Shown here one piece after another: positions 1 to 7,511 of a stretch of DNA of 21,086 bases. Positions within the stretch are counted from its first letter, which is position 1, and each line of letters starts with the position of its first letter. Both the position numbers and the translations under genes were made by a program. The DNA comes from Scytalidium lignicola (taxonomy: Eukaryota; Ascomycota; Leotiomycetes). Below the pieces are notes generated by a model. It made no database searches. It saw only the letters and a list, made by a program, of their open reading frames with translations, and had not been told where the DNA came from. Location of the stretch: the NCBI GenBank assembly GCA_002812745.2, contig NCSJ02000517.1, forward strand, positions 1-21,086. Reading direction: 5' to 3'.

Positions 1-84
1 TGATCGCTAGGTTCTCTATATACACTCCGCCGTGTATCGAGCCTCAGGCCTACACCAATCACCTGTTAGGTAAAACCCGTAACA
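1..84 (+). mobile_element. 3' end (U5-like) of an LTR, cut by the window edge
   Basis: This stretch is nearly the same as 8500-8583; both end in GTAACA and diverge a few bases later. Differences include C/T transitions such as GATCGCTAGG against GATTGTTAGG, as RIP would leave. Since the longer copy begins TGTTAC and ends GTAACA, it is read as the end of a retrotransposon LTR. The DNA right after base 84 aligns with a Fot1/pogo relic, so the LTR lies inside that element. No internal retrotransposon sequence is visible in the window. Confidence 0.7.
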
Positions 85-710
85 TGAAATTATAAATGTC
101 CTTGTTTAAGATTCTATATTAAGCTTTGATTTCGAGGAATTGGTTAAACTATTGTTGAATAAGCTTTAGATCTTTGTATTTAACTTGTTAATAACTATAT
201 TTGTGAATATATTTAGTCATTAACTTAATATAACAACTTAAAAATTGTTAAACTTAATTTTTGCTTACAAGTAAAGGAGAAGTAGGTTTACTACGCTTNA
301 AAAATCAAAATATCAGCCATTGCTTATACATCTGAAGGTTTAGAAGGCATTCCTCGTTTGCTTATAAAGATAACCTATTCTACTAAAGATTTCTCTTCAA
401 TTTAAGTTATCCTGAACNTTTTTGTTGTAAGTAGTAAAAACCTCAGGATGTCCATGTATTCGATCAAACAAAGTTGTAAGAAGAACATCAAAATTACGTA
501 ATACAACTTGCATTGATTTGATTTTCTTGTTTTTGAGTACGTTTATAACAAGAAGGATTCTTCCTTCTTGTTGTTCATGTGGCCTTTTTGGCATTGAAGT
601 GCATTGTGGTTGAGTAATAATCAATACAAAAATGTAGGTGTTGATGAATTCAACATTTGGAGGGGAAGTGTTCGGTAATACAGGGTGTTCGGTAATACCG
701 GGAAATACGT
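85..710 (-). mobile_element. Decayed Fot1/pogo-like DNA transposon, N-terminal part of transposase and one terminus
   Basis: Reading leftward from the ATG at 594, the product starts MPKRPHEQQEGRILLVINVL and continues to about 397 before stops and an N break it. This is the N-terminal helix-turn-helix start of fungal Fot1/pogo (Tc1-mariner, DDE_1) transposases, whose products normally exceed 500 aa. The DNA aligns along its whole length with 12100-12690, the matching part of the second copy. The catalytic DDE/D part is absent, because the copy is interrupted by the LTR at 84/85. The terminus lies near 710, next to ACGTTA. A separate longer reading from base 765 only adds terminal-repeat sequence and is not the real start. 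The element is dead. Confidence 0.8.
668..701. repeat. Two tandem 17-bp units at the terminus of the pogo element
   Basis: GTGTTCGGTAATACAGG (668-684) is followed directly by GTGTTCGGTAATACCGG (685-701), with one mismatch. The position just inside the element end is where a transposase would bind. Degenerate repeats of similar period occur at both ends of the second copy. Confidence 0.8.
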
Positions 711-1144
711 TATACGGAAGCGTTTTCCATACTATATAGATAATAATGTAAATTAAAGGGGACAAAAGACAAGTATATTTCAGAATGTACGGTCGAGATC
801 ACCGAAGAAAATTCGAGATCTGGAATTTTGAAAATCCAAGTCCGCCAGGACTTACTTTTACTGCTTGCGTTGTCGTTATTCAAGCTAGATCTTGGAGAGT
901 CGCGCTGAGCCACTGGTTTAGATAAATTCTGAAGCTTGAAAGCATTTGATGTTTCTCCTTTAGAGAAAGGGTGCAATTGCGATGCACTCTAGCTCTAAGC
1001 TTTCATTTCACAACGTACACGAAATAGAATAAAAATATAAGAGGTTAAATATGAACTGTAGCGTTAGCTAACTTGATAGATCCGGCGCTTTGACACAATC
1101 GGGCAACACTAATATCAATAAGCATCTTTGATCCGCTTCTGTTT

Positions 1145-1157
1145 GGCCGCGCTTATC
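1145..1157 (-). promoter_or_regulatory. GATAA composite motif, MFS upstream region (distal)
   Basis: GGCCGCGCTTATC on the plus strand contains GATAA on the minus strand. The 12 bases GCCGCGCTTATC recur exactly at 5504-5515 upstream of the PhyH gene. GATAA is the core of fungal GATA-factor sites; the GC-rich extension is what the copies share. Confidence 0.4.
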
Positions 1158-1434
1158 GTTGCAGTAACATTTCGAACTTCTATCTATGATAAGCACTAAA
1201 AGGTGCATTACAGTACAGTCCTTGCAAAAGTGCCGTTGATCAACATACACAATTTCCCAATCCATCCTTGAGTGGATATGAAATGTAGGTCACTTGCATC
1301 CAATGAAATGCCCTTTTTGCTTTTTCTTTTGGATGCCGAATTTTATCATGATGTCTCATCAACTCCACTCTTGCAGTTTCACATGATAATCTTCCGGGTT
1401 TACTCCTTGTAATTCACTAGCACTTGCAAGAGTC

Positions 1435-1450
1435 CCGGTAGCACTACCGG
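1435..1450. promoter_or_regulatory. Palindromic CGG-N8-CCG site upstream of the MFS gene
   Basis: CCGGTAGCACTACCGG has 7-bp perfect arms around CA and contains CGG-N8-CCG, a layout that dimeric Zn(II)2Cys6 factors can bind. It lies about 360 bp before the MFS start codon. Binding is inferred only from the pattern. Confidence 0.35.
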
Positions 1451-1494
1451 TTGGGCAAGATACGGTGACATGACTTCATGAATTCCTGTGTTAT

Positions 1495-1507
1495 GGCCGC
1501 GTTTATC
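1495..1507 (-). promoter_or_regulatory. GATAA composite motif, MFS upstream region (proximal)
   Basis: GGCCGCGTTTATC differs from the copy at 1145-1157 by one C/T change. It lies about 300 bp before the MFS start codon. Confidence 0.35.
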
Positions 1508-1810
1508 AACTTCTTCTTTCGCCTCACCCCCATCCATGTACCACAACAGGGTGCGGGTAACTATGGTTGCATTTGCACTGTTTCGAGTATTCTTCCGGTG
1601 TTTGATTATCGATAGATTGATAAGAGAGAGATAGGACTTTGATTGGGAGGCCAGGCTGTGTATGATATATTTTTGTTTTCATAAGAAACGTACGATTTCT
1701 TCCTGCATCACCATCAGAGTCACCACCAGTCTTTCTCACTACCAACAGTATTTTCCATATAGCATCTCTCTTTTTGTTCCATCAGCTATTCCCGTTCTCA
1801 ATTAGCCATC

Positions 1811-3736
1811 ATGGCTGTCACGATCCCGGAGAATGTACCTGGCACGGTCCACCTGGTGGATCTGGATCACAACATGTCAACGGCGCATTTGGGCGAGACT
1901 GGCGATATTGTTCTCGTCCCGAGCCCCTCTGCTGACCCCGAAGATCCCCTGAATTGGAATCCCGGAAGAAAGAGACTGGCAGTATGGTCGGCTTATGTAT
2001 ACATTTGGGGCGTTGGTTTAGCTACTGCAAATCAATATTCCATCTTAACGCCGCTTTCTCAGGAGACCGGGATTACGCTTACACAACTAAACCTCGGGAC
2101 CGGTGAGTTTAATGAAGAAACGAGCTATTGGCATGATTCCTAATGGACCCGCAGGTCTTATGTTTTTATTTTTGGGCTGGTCTTGTTTGATTTGGTAAGT
2201 GCTTCCAAAAGAGCTAATTTCAAGTAGAAATGCTAAATAAATTCTGTTTTACAGGCAACCTTTGGCGCTGGTATACGGTCGTCGTGGAGTTTATATTTTA
2301 TCGGCAATCCTTTCTATGATTCCATGTATCTGGTCCGTCTACTCGAAATCAGCAGGAGAATGGTATGCTCATCGCATCCTACTTGGCATCTTCGCATCAC
2401 CAAGCGAATCTCTCCCCGAGGTAAATACAAAAATCAGTCCTCTGCGTCAATATAAAGATAATTATCATTTCATTAGAGGAAAAATATTAACAATTCAAAT
2501 AGGTCACGATCCCAGACCTCTTCTTCGCTCATAATCGTGGTTTTTATATGGCACTCTACGCTTTCCTACTCTTCGGCTCCAATTTCTTTGCTCCGTTCTG
2601 CGCAGGTTTCATTAACGATGCCGGTGGTTGGCGCTGGGTTATGTGGTTTGGTGTAATTGCTCTCGCCTGCTCTGCTCTATTCTGTTTCTTCTTCATGGAG
2701 GAGACCATGTATTTCCGCTCGACACTAGAAGGCTTAGAAGGCACCGCTCCTGTCCCTGGAGCCGTCTCCTTGCCTGTTGACGAGGAAAAATCTCCAAGTC
2801 TAGAGAAATCTGCAAAGGCTTTTGCGGTATCGGCAGATGATTCTTCACCACAGGGATCTACGATTGGCATGGGACAGACATTTCGCCCCCCGAAGACATA
2901 TGTTCAAAAGCTCTGGCCATTCACAGCTCATCCCGATCGCCCATCGAACAAACAACTCTTCACAATGATGTATCGACCCCTCATTATTATTATCTGCTTT
3001 CCTTGTACTTTGTGGTCTGGCCTTCTTTACGGCACCAACCTCTCTTGGTACAACGTCCTTAACGGAACCATGTCACTAATCTTGACCGCCGCACCATACA
3101 ACTTTAGTGCGTCACTCGTTGGTGTGGCGTACATGGCTCCTCTGATTGGAGCAGCATTTGCATGTCTTTGGTCCGGTTTCTACGCTGACAAGCTTGCCAT
3201 TTGGTTCGCACATCGGAACGGTGGTGTCCGTGAGGCGGAACACAGACTCTGGAGTTTACTTGTTTCGGGTTTCATTGCTCCAGTCGGTTTGATTGTATGG
3301 GGTGTGGGGGCTGCACACCAGATACACTGGATTGGATTGATGTTCGGGATCGGAATGTTGACTTTTAGTGTTGTCTGTGGAGGAGCTACGGCGCTTTCTG
3401 TAAGCTATAAGTTTCCACCTTTATCCTCTCGAGATTCTTTAGAGCTCCTATTGACTTTTTAATTAGTACAACGTGGATTGCTTCAAAGACCTTGCAGGCG
3501 AGACTCTTATTGCCGTAATCATTGTCCGGAATACCTTAGGATTTGGATTCTCTTATGCTATTACACCGTGGGTCGATAACCAGGGCTTGATAAGGACATT
3601 TGTGGCTGTCGGGATGGTAGCATTGGCTGCTACGCTGACGTTTTTAATTATGGTATATGCAGGAAAGAGGTTGAGACGGTTTTCGGCAAAGAGATATTAT
3701 GCGTATGTTGCTACAAGTGTAGCAGGAGCACATTAA
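1811..3736 (+). CDS. MFS transporter, DHA1/HOL1-like, five exons
   Basis: Proposed join: 1811-2102, 2155-2194, 2255-2420, 2503-3399, 3467-3736, giving 554 aa. All four introns have GT..AG ends (52, 60, 82 and 67 nt), and each junction restores a conserved MFS stretch. The product is a plasma-membrane-type carrier moving a small solute by proton exchange; the substrate is unknown. Residues 42-49 (DPEDPLNW) are the usual pre-TM1 signature of this fungal class. YGRRG (118-122) is the TM2-TM3 loop motif. PSESLPEV and IPDLF followed by HNRGFY (about 159-181) form the TM5 region typical of HOL1-like carriers. Hydrophobic segments continue to the C terminus, with a polar central loop at about 232-321. 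The start ATG sits in CCATCATGGC. The gene looks intact, converges on the PhyH gene 378 bp away, and may serve the same pathway. Confidence 0.92.
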
Positions 3737-4114
3737 TCAGTCGGCAAGGGATGGAAAATACTATTAGAACGGAAGCTCCGAAGCAGCCATATTTAGAGAT
3801 TAAATAGCGATCCTCATTTTCACTTAAGAACCTTCTAGATCTAGAAAATAACATAATTTAGAATATCTTCTTGAATATATTAGAACTCAACTTAGAGACA
3901 TAATTATATGAATCTTATTTCTCTTGCTACCTAGTTAAACATATGCTAAGATCTCATCAGCTTGTCTTCATTTCAGATCTATCTAAATAATTGTGAGCTA
4001 AGCGGTGTAATAAGGCTATGACTTGAAGATTTATCTTTGTACAAAAGAGTGTGAGATAAAAGTGCCTATCGATACTCTCTGGCCCCGGCAGGATTTACTC
4101 CTTCTAGGAACCAC
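3737..4114. other. AT-rich intergenic region between convergent genes
   Basis: This holds the 3' ends of the MFS and PhyH transcripts. No coding signal or clear repeat was seen. Confidence 0.6.
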
Positions 4115-5098
4115 TCAATAAAAATCAATTCTCTCCTTCTCTTGGCTCCCATCCAATAACATATTCCTTGGATCATCAAAATCCACCCAGCCAAGCCAAG
4201 GCATAGAAACCGTATACCCAATTAGCTTTTGGAGTCGTGCATCATACTGCTTCACGCTTTCAAGAGAGTTGGCCAGGAATTGGTTCTCCTCTTGCCGCAA
4301 TACGCCTTTAATCATGAAGCAGCTAAAAACAAGCCTTTCTTGGTCTGTCGTGGTGTTAGCGCTACCGCCGTGGTAGGCTGATGCAAGCATGATGAAGCCA
4401 TCACCCGGCTCAAGCTCTGCATAATAGCAGAGATCTTCATTAGGAGGCTGCGTCTTTGCCCATAGATGACTCCGAGGAATGAAGCGGGTTGCACCGTTTG
4501 CTTTTGAAGTTTTCTTTCCAGCGACAAAGAAACCAATGCCACAGTCACGGCCGACGGTGTACTCGGTATGAGAACTTATGGGAGGCAGTTCGTTGTGATA
4601 ATTCATGTCATCTCTGTGCAGCTCTTGACGCTTGGCACCGGGTGCGATGGAGAAGACAATGGTGTTGTTAACCTGTGGAGGGGAGACGGATGTCTCAAGC
4701 TTCTGGCCCAGCCATGATTCGTGCGTAGAGGAGAGGAGCTTCGTGCACACGGCTTGATATATGTCGTTTCCTAATATTTTCCTGGTGAAAGTTGGGGACT
4801 TCTCTACAAGGCCTGTAACACGGCGAGTTTCAGGAGGGAAAAAATCTCCTTTCCAGGGTTGATCTTTCATGATGTAGGGTCGAACATCTGCATCGATAGC
4901 AGCAATATCTTCCTTGCTAACAATGTTACGTACAATACAGCCTCCATTGCGTATTAGAGATTCAATGACTGTTTCAGCGCTCACGGTTGAAGAATCAAAG
5001 GAATCGACTACAGCAGCTTTAGAGTCCTTGGCCAGGTGTTCTGGAAAGCCACCAGCGGGCTTGTCCGGTAGCGGATCTTCGACACGGGAGGGAGACAT
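4115..5098 (-). CDS. Phytanoyl-CoA dioxygenase-like (PhyH) Fe(II)/2-oxoglutarate oxygenase
   Basis: A single 327-aa exon. PhyH-family enzymes (PF05721) use Fe(II), O2 and 2-oxoglutarate to hydroxylate, desaturate or epoxidise small molecules; fungal members such as FtmOx1 and AsqJ act in secondary metabolism. The iron-binding facial triad is visible: H161 and D163 in ELHRDD, and H243 in SAYHGGSAN. R255 in QERLVF is in place to hold 2-oxoglutarate. NGATRFIPRSH (201-211) is the usual strand before the distal His. Length and motif order fit a complete enzyme, and no targeting signal is obvious, so it is probably cytosolic. The start is supported by A at -3, a TATA-like box about 90 bp upstream and a pyrimidine-rich tract between. 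The substrate cannot be told from sequence. The convergent MFS carrier is a candidate partner. Confidence 0.92.
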   Translation of the reverse strand: MSPSRVEDPLPDKPAGGFPEHLAKDSKAAVVDSFDSSTVSAETVIESLIRNGGCIVRNIVSKEDIAAIDADVRPYIMKDQPWKGDFFPPETRRVTGLVEKSPTFTRKILGNDIYQAVCTKLLSSTHESWLGQKLETSVSPPQVNNTIVFSIAPGAKRQELHRDDMNYHNELPPISSHTEYTVGRDCGIGFFVAGKKTSKANGATRFIPRSHLWAKTQPPNEDLCYYAELEPGDGFIMLASAYHGGSANTTTDQERLVFSCFMIKGVLRQEENQFLANSLESVKQYDARLQKLIGYTVSMPWLGWVDFDDPRNMLLDGSQEKERIDFY

Positions 5099-5186
5099 AG
5101 TTGGAAAGTGGACAGGAACTGATTGTGAAAGAGGCGTCTGGGATAGAAAAAAGAAAAGAGATAACGTAGCCGAGATATACGTATGA

Positions 5187-5192
5187 TTTATA
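5187..5192 (-). promoter_or_regulatory. TATA-like box of the PhyH gene
   Basis: TATAAA reads on the minus strand about 90 bp before the PhyH ATG. It is followed by a CT-rich tract (complement of 5143-5163), typical of fungal transcription start areas. Confidence 0.45.
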
Positions 5193-5236
5193 ACTTCTAA
5201 GACGATGCTTTATGGCAACGAGCTTCTAAGGAAAAG

Positions 5237-5499
5237 GGAATGTTATAGGTAAGAGAAATGACTTGCACATGAAGAAAAATAGGCACATATACCATTCTCG
5301 GATACGGTCCCATAATGCCGCGTCATTTCAGCATCTGCCCATTTCATACGTTGTAGTCCTCGAACTTACTGCTTGCCCAGTGTCTAGACGCAGCTGATAA
5401 GCGCGCAATGTAGGGATGGCGGGCACCGTCCCAAAGCGGAATGATTAGATCTTGATGGCGGCCATCATTCCAGAAGCTGCACTAAACCACTTTGGAATG
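5237..5499. promoter_or_regulatory. Five CATTCY (AbaA-type) motifs upstream of PhyH
   Basis: CATTCC occurs at 5237-5242 (-), 5438-5443 (-), 5466-5471 (+) and 5494-5499 (-), and CATTCT at 5293-5298 (+). CATTCY is the published binding site of the TEA/ATTS factor AbaA, which drives conidiation genes in Aspergillus. Three copies fall within 62 bp. With equal base use, about 0.4 would be expected in 400 bp. Regulation is inferred. Confidence 0.45.
5396..5406 (+). promoter_or_regulatory. GATAAGCGCGC motif upstream of PhyH
   Basis: This is the inverted form of the GCGCTTATC composite found upstream of the MFS gene and at 5504-5515. It lies about 300 bp before the PhyH start. Confidence 0.35.
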
Positions 5500-5503
5500 G
5501 CCT

Positions 5504-5515
5504 GCCGCGCTTATC
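5504..5515 (-). promoter_or_regulatory. GCCGCGCTTATC composite upstream of PhyH
   Basis: Identical over 12 bases to the motif ending at 1157 in the MFS upstream region. It is five bases from the nearest CATTCC site. Confidence 0.4.
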
Positions 5516-5520
5516 TTCAG

Positions 5521-5538
5521 CCAATCAGGGCTATAAAA
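5521..5538 (+). promoter_or_regulatory. CCAAT box and TATAAAA in close succession, no gene seen downstream
   Basis: CCAAT is at 5521-5525 and TATAAAA at 5532-5538 on the plus strand. Together they look like a core promoter facing away from PhyH. No protein frame follows within 600 bases, so this is either chance, a noncoding transcript, or the promoter of a lost gene. Confidence 0.25.
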
Positions 5539-5779
5539 GTTGAGAGCAGTATGAGGGTAGATATAATATGTAGTTTGTGCACAAAATAATCTGTAGAAGA
5601 AATACTTTGGCATTTTATGAAGATCTTCTGAATAGTTAGTCTGTGAGACCGATTGCTAGGCTCAGAGGACTGCAAAGAGATGTTTGCAGGTTAATATCCT
5701 CCTACCCAATATTTTCTCTTTCTGGATGTAGGTAATGAATGATGAGTATGCCACAATTTTTCTAAGATGATGTCTGTCG

Positions 5780-5819
5780 GTTCACCTCTACGGTGAACGT
5801 ACATCTCCAATATATGGAG
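5780..5819. repeat. Two adjacent short hairpins
   Basis: GTTCACC (5780-5786) pairs with GGTGAAC (5792-5798), and CTCCA (5805-5809) pairs with TGGAG (5815-5819). Each loop is 5 nt. Function is unknown. Confidence 0.5.
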
Positions 5820-5858
5820 GTAATACGTGTTGATATAGTGGTTAATTCTTGTTAGCTA

Positions 5859-5940
5859 TAGGTAGGTTCGTACTGCGGTAGTTATATGGGGAGTACTGCC
5901 GTACAGTACCGCCCTCCCCTACCGCAACCGAACTAGCCTA
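5859..5940. repeat. Long imperfect inverted repeat, about 82 bp, nested
   Basis: The outer arms 5859-5881 and 5919-5940 pair with a few mismatches and gaps. Inside them GGGGAG (5888-5893) pairs with CTCCCC (5914-5919), and TACTG pairs with CAGTA at the centre. The GC content stands out from the surroundings. It may be a fold-back element tip or a structured RNA. The segment CCGTACAGTACCGCCC (5899-5914) recurs with one change at 13983-13998. Confidence 0.55.
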
Positions 5941-5950
5941 ATCTTATCTA

Positions 5951-6073
5951 CACGTGCACCTAATCTACACGTGATTCTAGCCTACATGTGACCATGCCAA
6001 CAGTAAAAGATATAAATAGATTTATAAGATAGTGTTGGTGGACTAGTCACGTGTGGACGCGATCAGTCACATG
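5951..6073. promoter_or_regulatory. Cluster of five E-box-like hexamers
   Basis: CACGTG lies at 5951-5956, 5968-5973 and 6048-6053; CATGTG at 5985-5990; CACATG at 6068-6073. The flanks also repeat (TCACRTG next to TAG), so this may be an old repeat rather than a bHLH target. The arm CTAGC..CATGTGAC near 5978-5991 recurs inverted at about 6065-6080. Confidence 0.35.
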
Positions 6074-6089
6074 CTAGCTAGTCCTAATT

Positions 6090-6140
6090 AGGTAGTGGGG
6101 TGGAGCTGTAGCCTTAAGCTACAGCTCCACCCCACTACCT
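6090..6140. repeat. Perfect inverted repeat, 23-bp arms, 5-nt loop
   Basis: The left arm 6090-6112 (starting AGGTAGTGGGGTGG) is the exact reverse complement of 6118-6140, and the loop is CTTAA. The arms have no mismatch, unlike the mutated repeats around them. It could be a fold-back or internally deleted MITE, a cruciform, or a strong RNA hairpin. No clear target-site duplication flanks it. Confidence 0.8.
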
Positions 6141-6729
6141 TTACAATCAATCAACTATCAACACAACTAGTATATCACCCATAAAGTGACGTACTACGTG
6201 TTATATCGGTAGTGTACCGACAGATAGTGTTATTTTTTCTGATTCTATATATCTTGATAATACACTTTTATAATAATAATATAAACAAGCAAAGCTTGTT
6301 GCTCGCTACGCTCGCAAGGCGAGTGCATGGCGGACTCCGTTGGCCACGTGATATAGCTTATATAATCCACCCCCCTATTTGCTTTCAACTACAACTCCCT
6401 TTGAACGGTTATGAATAGAACCATAACAATGGAATCAACCGTAAAGGACTGTAACAACAACGCTTTCATGCTTTGTTGGAAGAGTTTTCAAAGGCACCAC
6501 TTGTAAGAACAATATGAATTTAACTATTGTGAATAGTATAACAATGCAAATCATGAACGTAGTGAGAGATTTCCTTATTTACAGACTGTACATGAATAAC
6601 AACAATGGAAATGGCTTCCATTGACCGTAGAAATATATATTTCAACCTTCTACAACAACTTGCTACTTTCTCCCCTTGTCAATTACAGTTACTACTATTG
6701 TTACCACTATTACTACTTACACCACCAAG
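6141..6729. other. Upstream region of the DUF3716-like gene
   Basis: No protein gene is supported here. CACGTG lies at 6345-6350 and a TATA-like TATATAA at 6359-6365, about 370 bp before the proposed start codon. A small hairpin AATGGAA..TTCCATT is at 6604-6622. The final 80 bases are rich in C, T and A, as expected of a leader. Confidence 0.4.
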
Positions 6730-7511
6730 ATGAGCAATTCAATCACAGTCTCGGGTATCACCACTAAGCGTACAGCTACCGTACAAACGTTGGCAGTGAT
6801 GCCAATCGTTCGAGCCGCCTTGCTCTGTCAAGGTAGGCAGATGACCCTTGGCCGTACTCAAAATGATGAGGCTATCATTGGTCAGATGCGTGGCACGGTG
6901 ATGGATGGCCTTACGGCTTGTAGGCACTGCCAGTCTCGCAGTGGACCGTTCCAACTATGCGTGATGGTCGATGGCTTGTTCGGTAGCAATTGCTGTAATT
7001 GCTATTATAACTCTTCAGGTGCTCGGTGCAGCATTCGACAACGTAAGTAGTTGATTCAACATCGTTACGGTCCGTAAGAAGCTAACTATGCGTAGTACAG
7101 ACGAATGTTCAAGCGGCTCAGACTGCTCAAAACGTCCTGGCTCTGGTCATTCCTGGAATGGCGCCAGCCAACTATTTCGGTGGTTCCCTGGCTGNCCCTG
7201 CCGCTGCTCCTGCTCGTGCTCCTCGCCCTGGTGGCCCTCGTCGTGTTGCTCTGGTCCTCATTGGACTTGTTGGCTCTTTTGGAGTTGGTGGTGCCGGTAA
7301 GTAACTCCATTCTCGGATTATACGGTCCGTAGCTAACAGATCATCAGTAGCTCCTGCTTTTGCTCCTGCCCCTGGTCCTGCTCTTGCTCCTAGTCCTGCT
7401 GCTGCGCTGGCCGCTGCCGCCCTTGCTGCCATGCCACCACGGGCCACAAGGCTCGATAACGTCGCTAGTTCCTTCCGGGGTATAGTCTCGAAGGCCCTTA
7501 CACTTTCCTGA
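6730..7511 (+). CDS. Cys-rich DUF3716-like protein, three exons
   Basis: Proposed join: 6730-7042, 7096-7296, 7348-7511, giving 225 aa. Both introns (53 and 51 nt) have GTAAGT donors and AGCTAAC branch sites, and splicing keeps one frame to a TGA. The N-terminal half carries C64, C67, C77, C88, C89, C91 and C100 around TACRHCQSRSGPFQLCVMVD and ends CCNCYYNSSGARCS. This matches my memory of DUF3716 (PF12511), an uncharacterised fungal zinc-binding-looking domain. The C-terminal half is rich in Ala and Pro and has one hydrophobic run (VALVLIGLVGSFGV). An ATG at 6676 in the same frame would add 18 Thr-rich residues but looks like leader. Codons are GC-rich against AT-rich flanks. One N at 7195 hides a residue. 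Function is unknown; minus-strand frames here are shadows. Confidence 0.72.

Larger units (their letters stand above)
711..1810. other. Gene-free stretch, including the upstream region of the MFS gene
   Basis: No convincing coding region was found. Short open frames exist on the minus strand (710-976, 1068-1265, 1524-1745) but none resembles a known family. A perfect 10-bp palindrome GTTAGCTAAC lies at 1063-1072. The last 100 bases are pyrimidine-rich and lead into CCATCATGGC, a good fungal start context. GATAA-type and CGG-type motifs are listed separately. Confidence 0.6.

Noticed and set aside
1068..1265. 65-codon minus-strand frame with several Cys
   Set aside because: The Cys spacing fits neither a zinc cluster nor a C2H2 finger, and it lies in the MFS upstream region.
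2556..2870. 104-codon minus-strand frame inside the MFS gene
   Set aside because: Shadow of exon 4, which encodes TM segments and the central loop.
6212..6418. 68-codon plus-strand frame
   Set aside because: The hydrophobic start is AT-rich low complexity and the rest spans the TATA-like and CACGTG sites; more likely promoter DNA.
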